DNA of 20,315 nt from JADFNO01 sp965369945 (GCA_965369945.1 CBDUST010000049.1:1-20315), one strand, 5' to 3'. Positions 6,628-13,269 are shown, numbered from the stretch's first letter. Notes: generated by a model from the sequence alone, not told the origin. Translations and numbers: made by a program.

Positions 6628-6951
6628 TCAAGGGACGAGCAGGTATTCAAGCGTAAGGGATCCGAAAACAATGACGCCGAGTGCAGCTCCATAGGCCACC
6701 AGGTTCGTACCTATGCCACGGGTCCTTCTTAGGAACCAGAGAGGGAAGCCCACAAGCATGGAAATAGCTGCTGGGAATACACAAACCAGCGCCTCGAATA
6801 AGAGAAGTGTCGGCAATGCCTCGGAACGGGCCATGCCGTCTTTCATCATCAGAACCACGGGAATGGCTGCTAGAGGAAGGGCTGCCAGTGCGGTATAGAT
6901 CGCCCAACGACTTGCACGGCGAACATCGTATCTGGTGGTGTCTTCTAGCAT
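6628..6951 (-). CDS. Hypothetical small membrane protein with three predicted TM helices
   Basis: The 107-residue product has three hydrophobic segments, at about residues 16-36, 46-74 and 83-105, separated by short charged loops (MKDGMARSE; RRTRGIGTN). I recognise no family. The ATG at 6951 has no strong ribosome-binding site, but it lies only 4 bp after the stop of a zinc-ribbon-type reading frame (6956-7171). In planctomycete proteins a CGYDLRG...CPECG ribbon is often attached to small membrane proteins. The juxtaposition may therefore be the remains of one or more such genes, or translation of this gene may once have been coupled to its neighbour. Confidence 0.65.
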   Translation of the reverse strand: MLEDTTRYDVRRASRWAIYTALAALPLAAIPVVLMMKDGMARSEALPTLLLFEALVCVFPAAISMLVGFPLWFLRRTRGIGTNLVAYGAALGVIVFGSLTLEYLLVP

Positions 6952-6955
6952 CGGC

Positions 6956-7171
6956 CTAACAGGTGATTGTACCAGTTGCGGCGGGTAACGGCTCGTCAGC
7001 CGTTATCCTGAGGCTTGGAGCGTCACCGCTTCTTGCCTCCTGTCGCCAACCGCACTCGGGGCACCGCTCGCCCCCGGAAGTTCCGCGCAGGTCGTAGCCG
7101 CATTTGATGCAGTGGCCGCGTTTGCGGCAGAGGTTTGCTCGGAAACGAGCTATGCCTCTTGCGATATGAAA
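6956..7171 (-). pseudogene. Zinc-ribbon tail fragment (CIKCGYDLRG...CPECGW), no start codon
   Basis: An open frame of 71 codons on the minus strand contains C-RKRGHCIKCGYDLRG then GGERCPECGWRQEA, a complete four-cysteine zinc ribbon of the type often found at the ends of planctomycete membrane or secreted proteins. The frame is closed upstream by TAA (7172-7174), and no ATG, GTG or TTG precedes the ribbon. I therefore interpret it as the surviving C-terminal piece of a larger gene. Its upstream part coincides with the 42-bp repeat at 7137-7178. Confidence 0.6.
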
Positions 7172-7178
7172 TTATTGT
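7137..7178. repeat. 42-bp direct repeat, copy 2
   Basis: This is the second copy of the sequence at 6569-6610 (37 of 42 positions equal). It forms the 5' part of the zinc-ribbon fragment on the minus strand. Confidence 0.75.
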
Positions 7179-7234
7179 CTGATATGTAGATACTCTTGGC
7201 GGAAGGAATCGGATTGGACGCGATTCGACGGTGA

Positions 7235-7340
7235 TTATATACGTGGCTCATCCGAGCCTTCCCGTCGCCAGCCACATTCGGGGCAGCGAGCGGAGAAGCC
7301 GCTCCAGAGGGCAGCCTAGCTGCAAGTCCGAGTACGCAGA
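7235..7340 (-). pseudogene. Second, more degraded zinc-ribbon fragment
   Basis: On the minus strand, SARCPECGWRREGSDEP is readable and ends at TAA (7235-7237). It closely resembles the RCPECGWRQEARSGD end of the neighbouring fragment (6956-7171). The expected upstream half (CxxCGYDLRG) is interrupted by an in-frame TAG at 7316-7318, and only a distorted trace may remain in another frame. It is most simply a decayed duplicate. The rest of the stretch to 7371 holds nothing I recognise. Confidence 0.45.
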
Positions 7341-7371
7341 CATCCCTTTCCTCTAGTCTCGACCTTGCGAG

Positions 7372-7917
7372 CTAACGAATCGGTACATTCTTTTGTGCCT
7401 CCTCCATGATCTTATAGAGCTTCGAATGCTCAACGTACAGACGTTGATTCATTAGACGTACTACTTTTTTAAAATCATTCCATTCAGAAATGAGAGATTC
7501 GGGTCCGGTCAGAATCTCCAAAGCTTCTTTGATTGCAGCGGTGATGTATTCGGGAAATGTCTTGCTGTTTATCTGCTCGTTCAGAGCATCGACAATATGG
7601 GCCAGCTCTGCATCGTCCAACCACACGCCTCGGCACGATGGGCAAACATCAACTTCAATCTCTGTCTCATCGTAGGACAGTGCGCACAGCCGCTTACCGC
7701 ATCGAGGGCAACTCAGCTTCCCGGCTTCGACGTGGAAGCTATCCTGGTGTTTCCAGACGTCAAAATCCATCCAATTGGCGTCTGGCTCGCTAAGATCCTT
7801 CGCCTGCCGAAGTTCGTCGTTGTCGAACCACACACCTTTGCAGGAGAGACACACGTCGAGTTCGATCCCGTCAACTGCGCTGACATGAAGGCTCTGATTG
7901 CATCGTGGGCAATTCAT
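7372..7917 (-). CDS. Protein with two TFIIB-type zinc ribbons
   Basis: The 181-residue product has two tandem zinc ribbons of the zf-TFIIB kind. The first is CPRC at residues 3-6 with CLSC at 23-26, followed by KGVWFDNDELRQ. The second is CPRC at 70-73 with CPSC at 92-95, followed by RGVWLDDAELAHIV. The 'GVW(F/L)D..EL' signature after the second cysteine pair is diagnostic of this family, whose molecular role is unknown. The remaining 70 residues form a helical tail. The ATG at 7917 has a moderate AGG-rich site about 9 nt upstream. The gene stands alone on its strand, with repeat-rich DNA on both sides. Confidence 0.85.
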   Translation of the reverse strand: MNCPRCNQSLHVSAVDGIELDVCLSCKGVWFDNDELRQAKDLSEPDANWMDFDVWKHQDSFHVEAGKLSCPRCGKRLCALSYDETEIEVDVCPSCRGVWLDDAELAHIVDALNEQINSKTFPEYITAAIKEALEILTGPESLISEWNDFKKVVRLMNQRLYVEHSKLYKIMEEAQKNVPIR

Positions 7918-8257
7918 GGCACGTCTCGACCTCTGATATCATCCAACGGTTGTTACACGGCAAATCCGCAGCGAATCCAGACCTTTTCATTCTAGCATGA
8001 ATTCTGCCTAGGCGCTCTTGAACTCCTCTGAGAAGGTTCAGTGAAGGTTGGATCGGTTCTTGATGATAAGGCAAACAAGCCGCCGGTCGCTGTGGCGGCG
8101 CGTAGCGTTAGCGGCAGAAACGAGGGCTCGTAATCGTCGAGGTCCGTGGGCGACCGCTGTAGGCGAGGCAGAATCGCGGGAGTCCCAGTGCGGTGCTTCA
8201 CGGCATCATTCTACGTCACATCTTCACCTCGACGAATTCGCGGCCGATAGGAAGTAA
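7918..8257. other. Intergenic region without a supportable gene
   Basis: This 340-bp stretch separates the divergent zinc-ribbon and ASCH genes. The short open frames in it have no family resemblance or ribosome-binding sites. The segment around 8085-8130 (GTGGCGGCGCGTAGCG, TTAGCGGCAGAAACGAGG) looks like repeat-type DNA. An AGGAAG at 8249-8254 lies just upstream of the ASCH start at 8258. I could not identify promoters. Confidence 0.6.
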
Positions 8258-8725
8258 ATGCGAGCCCTGTCCATTCGCCAACCCTATGCCGAGCTGATCC
8301 TGCGGGGGATCAAGACGATCGAGTATCGCAGTCGGCGGACGCGGATCATTGGTGAGCGGTTTTATATTTACGCCAGCAAAGGCACTGGGCAATTGGCAAT
8401 AGGCAATGGGGCCGGAAGCACCCTCACCCCGGCCCTCTCCCAGCGGGAGAGGGAGCAGTTGCCGACCGGCGTGATCGTCGGCTCAGCCACGATCACTCAA
8501 TGCACGGTGGTTCGGGCATCCTGCCCGAACGGAAATGGCGCACGGGCTGGAAGCCCGTGCCACCGGAATGGAACACGGGCGGGAAGCCCGTGCCACCAGA
8601 ATGGAACACGGGCTGGAAGCCCGTGCCACCGCCACTATCAGTGGCATCTGTCGGATGTGAAGCGCCTCAAGCGCCCGCGAAAACCTAAGGGCATGCCGCA
8701 ACCTGTGTGGTTCACACCGTTCTGA
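8258..8725 (+). CDS. ASCH-domain protein with two in-frame repeat insertions
   Basis: The 155-residue ORF starts MRALSIRQPYAELILRG-IKTIEYRSRRT, the canonical opening of an ASCH domain, a PUA-like fold thought to bind RNA or modified nucleic acid. It ends YQWHLSDVKRLKRPRKPKGM-PQPVWF, also typical. Between these conserved parts sit two foreign-looking blocks. Residues about 43-67 are GTGQLAIGNGAGS followed by TLTPALSQRERE, encoded by the 33-bp palindrome at 8421-8453. Residues about 84-126 contain three RAGSPCH units encoded by a 33-bp tandem repeat. The core LPTGVIVGSATITQC survives between the blocks. The frame is intact throughout. Without the blocks about 87 residues remain, a little short for an ASCH domain, so some native sequence may have been replaced. 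The gene may be functional with loops expanded, or a recently disabled gene that happens to remain open. Confidence 0.7.
   Translation: MRALSIRQPYAELILRGIKTIEYRSRRTRIIGERFYIYASKGTGQLAIGNGAGSTLTPALSQREREQLPTGVIVGSATITQCTVVRASCPNGNGARAGSPCHRNGTRAGSPCHQNGTRAGSPCHRHYQWHLSDVKRLKRPRKPKGMPQPVWFTPF
8421..8453 (+). repeat. 33-bp palindromic element, copy 2 (inside the ASCH gene)
   Basis: It reads CCCTCACCCCGGCCC-TCTCCCAGCGGGAGAGGG and is translated as TLTPALSQRERE. It differs from copy 3 (8766-8798) at three positions and is in the same orientation, opposite to copy 1 (5848-5880). Confidence 0.88.
8510..8530. repeat. Palindrome GTTCGGGC-atcct-GCCCGAAC
   Basis: A perfect 8-bp inverted repeat with a 5-nt loop opens the second insertion block of the ASCH gene. 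It has the same architecture as the neighbouring CACGGGCT palindromes but a different arm sequence, and may belong to a related repeat family. Confidence 0.75.
8541..8635 (+). repeat. 33-bp tandem array of palindromic units, three copies, in frame
   Basis: The palindrome CACGGGCTGGAAGCCCGTG occurs at 8541-8559, 8574-8592 (one small change in the loop) and 8607-8625. The period is exactly 33 bp, joined by CCACC-(G/A)GAATGGAA spacers. Since 33 is a multiple of three, the ASCH reading frame passes through as an 11-residue repeat (RAGSPCH-R/Q-NGT). The palindrome is that of 13-107 at the left edge of the window, there with a TCT or GTA loop and irregular spacing. Confidence 0.9.
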
Positions 8726-8765
8726 CCCCCCCGGAATCCCGGACATCCCGGACCCGAATAACAGA

Positions 8766-8798
8766 CCCTCACCCCAACCCTCTCCCAGGGGGAGAGGG
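8766..8798 (+). repeat. 33-bp palindromic element, copy 3 (intergenic)
   Basis: It reads CCCTCACCCCAACCC-TCTCCCAGGGGGAGAGGG. It lies between the convergent 3' ends of the ASCH gene (8725) and the B12-binding-like gene (8842). The hairpin could act as a transcript end or stabiliser for either gene; no T-tract follows. Confidence 0.88.
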
Positions 8799-8841
8799 GG
8801 ATCGGACACCCGAACCCCAGTGGTTCGGATGCCCCGACTTC

Positions 8842-9636
8842 TTATGCCGCTTCGGACTTCTTTATCCGACGATGCCGGCCGACCGTATGCTGCTCCGGTG
8901 TGGCGCGGCGTTCGGTCTCGGTGGCGAGCTTTCCGATCAGCGTTGCGGGATCTTTCGCCCATAGATCGGCGCCGATTTCCTCAGCCAAGCCCTCGGCTCG
9001 GTTGAATACACCGCCGCCAACCACGATCTGCATCTCGGGACGCGCGCCCACGGAGCGAATCTTATCGATCAACTGTCGAATGTTCGGGGCGTCGCTTGGG
9101 CCGGAGGCGAACATCAACAGGATGTCGGGATCTCGCTCTCCAACCTCGGCGAGAATCTCGTCGTTGGCGACGCCTCCGCCACCGAAGTAGATCTCGTATC
9201 CATTCGCTTCGAGCAGATCGGCGACAAGTTGTCCCGCCAACTCGTCCGCCTCGCTGGTGCCGCAGAACATGACGATCCTACGACCAAGCGCCGGCTGCTG
9301 GGAATACCGAACCTGCGCCTGATCCACGAGGCTTCGCAGCAGCCGGACGCCATAGTGGTGCGCCAGCGTGCTCAATTGATCAGCACGGAAAAGCGAACTG
9401 ATCATCTCCATGACCGGCCAATAGACCTCGTGCGCGATCTGCTCCGGCGGGATCCCTTCGCTGAGAATTCCCTGAACGATTCGGCGTGACCCGACTCGAT
9501 CTCCCGAAATCAACGTATGAAACATATGTTCAACGACTAGTTCCTGGTCCACGTTACTGCCTCCAACGAGTTCGGCCATCGAGGCCATGAAGTAAGCGCT
9601 TATGTTGCGCACCCGATCAGCCTGCGCGCAGCTCAC
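8842..9636 (-). CDS. Cobalamin-binding-domain-like protein lacking the DxHxxG motif
   Basis: The 264-residue product has a helical region (about residues 30-110; YWPVMEMISSLFRADQLSTLAHHYG) resembling the B12-binding cap domain. An alpha/beta domain follows (about 118-235; IVMFCGTSEADELAG, PDILLMFASG, VVGGGVFNRAEGLAEEIGADLWAKD) resembling the Rossmann-like B12-binding domain. Such modules occur in CarH/LitR photoreceptors and methyltransferases. Where the family has DxHxxG, with His as lower axial ligand, this protein has A130-x-E132-x-x-G135, so that ligand is absent. It may bind cobalamin differently, bind something else, or bind nothing. No HTH is attached. The start used is a GTG at 9636 with no clear ribosome-binding site; ATGs at 9588 and 9579 are alternatives. 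UbiE lies upstream on the same strand, 168 bp away. Confidence 0.78.
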   Translation of the reverse strand: MSCAQADRVRNISAYFMASMAELVGGSNVDQELVVEHMFHTLISGDRVGSRRIVQGILSEGIPPEQIAHEVYWPVMEMISSLFRADQLSTLAHHYGVRLLRSLVDQAQVRYSQQPALGRRIVMFCGTSEADELAGQLVADLLEANGYEIYFGGGGVANDEILAEVGERDPDILLMFASGPSDAPNIRQLIDKIRSVGARPEMQIVVGGGVFNRAEGLAEEIGADLWAKDPATLIGKLATETERRATPEQHTVGRHRRIKKSEAA

Positions 9637-9804
9637 CGGGTGTACAGAGCGTCATCGAGCACGATGGCCGTTTGTCTGGAGCAATTCGATACGCCGTTGA
9701 GCCCGCCCCATATCGGACTTGACATGCCAAAACATGCTGGTCTAGGGCAGGATGATCACGGCCCGATAAGGGCGCAAACACTTCTCGGACCCCGAAACAA
9801 GAAC

Positions 9805-10590
9805 CTACGCCGCGAGATGTCCCAGGTAGGCGACGCATACGCCGAACGTCATGGGGTGCTGCGTGATGTCGACGAACCCCGCTTCAGCCAACATGCCGAC
9901 GAGCGCTTGACGGTCGGCGAACGATGCGACGGACTTCGGAAGATACCGGTATGCGCCCGAGCGATCGCCGGAGAGCATCGTCGCAGTGAACGGCATGATG
10001 TGACCGCAGTAGATCGAATTGAGTAATCGCAGCACGCGGTTGCGCGGTTGGCTGAATTCGAGAATCACAACTCGACCATCCGGGCGCAGCACACGCCGAA
10101 ACTCGCGCAGAGCTTTGGCTGGGTCTGTGACATTGCGAATGCCGAACGCAATCGAGACGATGTCGAAGCTCGCATCCTCGAACGGAAGGTCCATGACATC
10201 GGCTTGGTTGTAGCGCGGCATGGCTATCTCTGATGCGCGCCGCAGTCGCTGGGCCTTGTGCTCAGCTAACGTCAACATCTGTGACGTGAAATCCACGCCG
10301 ACGACTTCGGCTGCACCAGCCGCGGCGAATGCTTCGGCGAGATCGCCGGTGCCACAGGCCGCATCGAGTACTTGGTCGGTCGGTTGCACCGAGCAAAGTG
10401 CGACCGCCGCTCGCCGCCATGCCTGGTCACGCCACAGCGAGTGGACGCGGTTATTGAGGTCATATCGATGGGCGATCGCTGCAAACATCCGCTGAACACG
10501 ATCGGCCTTGTCAACGGCTCGATGTGGATCGCCGGAAAGGTCACTTGCAGACCACACGACATCGGAAGAAGATGATGTGGGCCGGGTCAT
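9805..10590 (-). CDS. ubiE: Demethylmenaquinone/ubiquinone C-methyltransferase
   Basis: This SAM-dependent enzyme adds the ring methyl group in the last step of menaquinone synthesis (UbiE/MenG). From the ATG at 10590 it has 261 residues. Family signatures are FAAIAHRYDLNNRVHSLWRD (about 36-55), SAM motif I VLDAACGTGDLA (74-85), AFGIRNVTDP (148-157) and YLPKSVASF (216-224). A GTG at 10620 would add ten residues, but it lies only 20 bp from the start of the divergent protease gene and adds nothing conserved, so I prefer 10590. A TATGAT hexamer 10 bp before that ATG could be its -10 element, giving an almost leaderless mRNA. No other quinone genes are nearby. Confidence 0.94.
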   Translation of the reverse strand: MTRPTSSSSDVVWSASDLSGDPHRAVDKADRVQRMFAAIAHRYDLNNRVHSLWRDQAWRRAAVALCSVQPTDQVLDAACGTGDLAEAFAAAGAAEVVGVDFTSQMLTLAEHKAQRLRRASEIAMPRYNQADVMDLPFEDASFDIVSIAFGIRNVTDPAKALREFRRVLRPDGRVVILEFSQPRNRVLRLLNSIYCGHIMPFTATMLSGDRSGAYRYLPKSVASFADRQALVGMLAEAGFVDITQHPMTFGVCVAYLGHLAA

Positions 10591-10599
10591 AAGATTGGC

Positions 10600-10605
10600 A
10601 TCATA
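10600..10605 (-). promoter_or_regulatory. Possible -10 element (TATGAT) of ubiE
   Basis: On the minus strand TATGAT ends 9 nt before the preferred ubiE ATG (10590). Transcription would then start only about 3 nt before the start codon. No good -35 hexamer is visible at the right distance, so support is modest. The 50-bp gap to the divergent protease start must hold both promoters. Confidence 0.3.
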
Positions 10606-10640
10606 CCCCCGCGGACCCACCGTCCAGGATGGAGCCTCAA

Positions 10641-11459
10641 ATGCGCCGATTCATCGTTCTCATTCTTGTCGTCCTAACCGGCTCACTGAGCGCTTGCAAA
10701 ACAAACCCGGCGACGGGTCGCAGTCAACTGATCCTGGTTTCCGGCGACCAGATCAATGCGATGGGCGCCTCCGCAAAGCCCGAACTCATCAAACAGTATG
10801 GCGGCGAGGTCAAGTCAGAAGAACTACGCGACTACGTCGCTCGCATCGGCCGTACCGTGGCGAAGCGTGTCGAACCCGAGTACGCCCATATCAAGTGGGA
10901 CTTCATCGTCCTCGATTCAGAGATACTCAATGCCTTCGCGTTACCCGGCGGGCATGTGTTCGTCAGCCGCGGGCTATTAGCCAAATTCGACAACGAAGCG
11001 CAGCTCGCCGGTGTGCTTGGGCACGAGATCGGCCACGTGACGGCTCGGCACGTTGATGAGCGCATGAGCCAGGTGTTGACCGCAGAGTTGGCAATCAGCG
11101 GTATCGGAGTCGCGAGCAGTTCCGATTTGGCGATCGTCGCGGCGAAGGCGATCGGCAAGGGCACGCTGCTGAAGTTCAACCGCGATCAGGAGCAGGAAGC
11201 CGATGTCCAGGGCCTCAAGTACATGACCAGAGCCATGTATGATCCCGTCGGGATGCTTCAGGTGCTCGAAGTGCTGGCCGAGGCCAGTGAGGGCTCGCGC
11301 CAGCTTGAGATCCTCTCGACCCACCCGGATCCCCAACGACGGATCAAGACAGTTCGTAAGCTGGTGGACGGTGAATACGCCTTCACGCAGAACAATCCTG
11401 ATTACAAGACGCGAGCAGGCCGCTTCGTGCGCGACGCTGGGCCTCACCTGGGAGAATAA
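10641..11459 (+). CDS. M48-family metalloprotease, lipoprotein
   Basis: A zinc metallopeptidase of the M48 (Ste24/BepA/LoiP-like) type, probably involved in envelope protein quality control. Counting from the ATG at 10641 (272 residues), the signal MRRFIVLILVVLTGSLSAC ends in a lipobox LSAC with Cys19, so the mature protein is membrane-anchored outside the cytoplasm. The zinc site is HEIGH at 128-132, with the third ligand in EQEAD (184-188). The sequence NAFALPGGHVFVSRGLL is also a family hallmark. I prefer 10641 over the ATG at 10629 because GGAG sits 6 nt upstream and the signal peptide then begins correctly. Near the C-terminus, LEILSTHPDPQRRI is another conserved M48 segment. It is divergent from ubiE. 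Confidence 0.95.
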   Translation: MRRFIVLILVVLTGSLSACKTNPATGRSQLILVSGDQINAMGASAKPELIKQYGGEVKSEELRDYVARIGRTVAKRVEPEYAHIKWDFIVLDSEILNAFALPGGHVFVSRGLLAKFDNEAQLAGVLGHEIGHVTARHVDERMSQVLTAELAISGIGVASSSDLAIVAAKAIGKGTLLKFNRDQEQEADVQGLKYMTRAMYDPVGMLQVLEVLAEASEGSRQLEILSTHPDPQRRIKTVRKLVDGEYAFTQNNPDYKTRAGRFVRDAGPHLGE

Positions 11460-11603
11460 TGACGAGGGTTGGATCGCCGCGCGAGAGGACCAGATTCGAG
11501 CGAAATACGGCTCGGCAGGACGTTGGAGCCCTTTGACGACGACCGCTTGTGCCTCAGCCGTTGGCAACGGTACCATATGCACCGCACCCCCCCACTGGGA
11601 TGA

Positions 11604-12554
11604 ATGTTCATGATCATCGACCTACACACGCAGGTTTGGGCGAACCTAGAGCAACTTGGCCGTGACTTGGCGGCTCGGGCCCGTTCACGGCAAACGGCGG
11701 CCAGTGATCCGCTCGACGGCACGCCCATCGCCCACGAGCGGTCCATGGCCTGTGTTGATGGGTCGGTTGTGTTGGGGTTTCGGTCCGAGCGACTCGGTGC
11801 TCGGATCCCTTCTGAGTTTGTTGCCGAGTTTGTAGCCAAAGATCCTCGCCGCCGTGTTGGGGTGGCTGGAGTCGATCCACTCAGCGCTGATGCTCTTGAC
11901 CAAATCGACACGGCCGTCGGTCTCGGTTTGGTCGGCGTAGCGGTGTCACCGGCCTGCCAGGGTTTTCACCCGGCCCACTCCGAGGCGATGTGTGTCTACG
12001 AGCGGTGCGCCGAACTTTCTTTACCAGTATTCGTGACCATGCAATCGCCGTTGACGCCCGCGGCCGAGTTGGAGTTCGCCCGGCCCGGCGCTTGGGACGA
12101 AGTCGCCCGAGCGCTTCCGATGTTGCCGATCGTCATCAGTCAGCTCGGCCATCCGTGGATTGATGAAGCCTTGCTGTTGCTGGGCAAACACGAACGTGTC
12201 TTTGCCGACATCTCCGGCGTCGCGTCGCGCCCCTGGCAGTTGTACAACGCCCTGCTCGGCGCTGCCAGCCTCGGGGTCATGGATCGGTTGCTGTTCGGCT
12301 CCGGCTTCCCGTTCGAGACGCCGGCTCGAGCGATTGAGTCACTGTACACCGTCAATGCCTTCAGTCATGGCACGCAACTGCCTTCGATTGCCCGGGCCTC
12401 GATTCGATCGATCGTTGAGCGCGACAGCCTGGCCTGCTTGGGCATCGATTCGGAGATCTCCGTTTCGCCGCATCGAACGGAGGACGACGAGCTACAGCCC
12501 ATCGACGAATTCTCTCCGGCCGGAGGCGCGGCCGAGAGCACTAACGATTTGTAG
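11604..12554 (+). CDS. Amidohydrolase-2 fold protein, probably catalytically degenerate
   Basis: The 316-residue product has the TIM-barrel pattern of the amidohydrolase-2 family: IIDLHTQVW at the start, GLVGVAVSPACQGFHPAHSEAM, LPVFVTMQSP, VISQLGHPWIDEALLL and LLFGSGFPFETP. Family members normally carry HxH on strand 1, His on strands 5 and 6 and Asp on strand 8. Here strand 1 reads H8-T-Q10, strand 5 has T145 in the usual His place, H183 is kept, and strand 8 has G234 instead of Asp. Most metal ligands are thus missing, so this is probably a non-enzymatic relative. The C-terminal 30 residues are acidic and low in complexity. The start is ATG 11604 or ATG 11610. A lipoprotein gene begins 10 bp after its stop, so the two are probably co-transcribed. 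Confidence 0.82.
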   Translation: MFMIIDLHTQVWANLEQLGRDLAARARSRQTAASDPLDGTPIAHERSMACVDGSVVLGFRSERLGARIPSEFVAEFVAKDPRRRVGVAGVDPLSADALDQIDTAVGLGLVGVAVSPACQGFHPAHSEAMCVYERCAELSLPVFVTMQSPLTPAAELEFARPGAWDEVARALPMLPIVISQLGHPWIDEALLLLGKHERVFADISGVASRPWQLYNALLGAASLGVMDRLLFGSGFPFETPARAIESLYTVNAFSHGTQLPSIARASIRSIVERDSLACLGIDSEISVSPHRTEDDELQPIDEFSPAGGAAESTNDL

Positions 12555-12564
12555 GGGACGACCA

Positions 12565-13236
12565 GTGGGCGCGTCAAGGCAGGCCCCAAATCCAACGATC
12601 GCCCCAGGATGCTGTCTCGCGATGAGCCTGCTGTTGCTTTGGGGCGCCGCGGGCTGTGCCGGGCCGGTACAGTACGGATCGCTTCGAGCCCAATCGCTGG
12701 GAGACGATCCCGTGGCGTTGGAGGGCGAGTACATCACGGCGTTCTATGCGCACGGCAACTCGGTGGAGACCTCGTTCATCCTGTCCGATGTTGGGTTGGA
12801 TCAACTGCTTAGCGGCCAGTTCAGCCGAGGGATCGTCGTGCGGGTTGATCTACTGTGGATGCCCAAGCCCGGGGCGACACCGATGGACTCTTCGGCTACG
12901 AACGCCAGCATCCAGTACGTCATCGTCGCGGACGGGGAACTGGGGGTCTACGCCGGTGCGGGCTTCGCGCTTCCGGAGGGTGATGCAAGCGGCCGATCTC
13001 TTGAAGTTCATCTGCGCGACGCTTCATTGGAGTTCTTGGAGTCAACGGACGGGTTCGTCGATCTTCTATCGCCGGCAACGCTGACTGGGTCGTTCACCGC
13101 GACACACAACGACCAGCGGACACGTCAACTGTCTAGCGCGCTGCGCCGCCTTGTACGCGATGGCCTCGGACGCAGCCGACGGTCCGCCGCCGCAACACCA
13201 ATCGAGAGGCGCATCGCACAACTCGCAGAGGAATGA
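12565..13236 (+). CDS. Hypothetical lipoprotein
   Basis: I place the start at GTG 12565: it has a GGGG(A) site 8-10 nt upstream and lies 10 bp after the amidohydrolase stop. The 223-residue product has a hydrophobic stretch CCLAMSLLLLWGAAGC with a probable lipid-attachment Cys31. The lipobox AAGC is not ideal. The mature part contains EGEYITAFYAHGNSVETSFILSD-like strand-rich sequence and an arginine-rich C-terminus (LGRSRRSAAATPIERR). No known domain is apparent. The ATG at 12622 would leave too short a signal peptide. Co-transcription with the amidohydrolase-fold protein suggests a shared role, of unknown nature. Confidence 0.72.
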   Translation: MGASRQAPNPTIAPGCCLAMSLLLLWGAAGCAGPVQYGSLRAQSLGDDPVALEGEYITAFYAHGNSVETSFILSDVGLDQLLSGQFSRGIVVRVDLLWMPKPGATPMDSSATNASIQYVIVADGELGVYAGAGFALPEGDASGRSLEVHLRDASLEFLESTDGFVDLLSPATLTGSFTATHNDQRTRQLSSALRRLVRDGLGRSRRSAAATPIERRIAQLAEE

Positions 13237-13269
13237 TGCTCTGCCGGGCCGAGAATAGTTTCAAGTTAA

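Noticed and set aside
7992..8201. 69-codon minus-strand frame in the gap before the ASCH gene
   Set aside because: The sequence (SFLPLTLRAATATGG) looks like translated repeat DNA and has no ribosome-binding site or domain.
8541..8635. Regular 33-bp repeats considered as a CRISPR array
   Set aside because: The repeats are tandem with conserved spacers of only about 14 bp and lie within a coding frame; there are no cas genes and no unique spacers.
8483..8962. Minus-strand 159-codon frame over the ASCH gene 3' part and repeats
   Set aside because: It consists mostly of translated repeats (VARASSPC, LPLGEGWGEG) with no conserved domain. The plus-strand ASCH frame has conserved ends.
9617..9838. 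73-codon minus-strand frame between the B12-binding-like gene and ubiE
   Set aside because: It overlaps the start of one gene and the end of the other, and has no motif or ribosome-binding site.
12160..12564. Upstream extension of the lipoprotein frame into the amidohydrolase gene
   Set aside because: It is open by chance; the GTG at 12565 has a ribosome-binding site and the signal peptide begins there.
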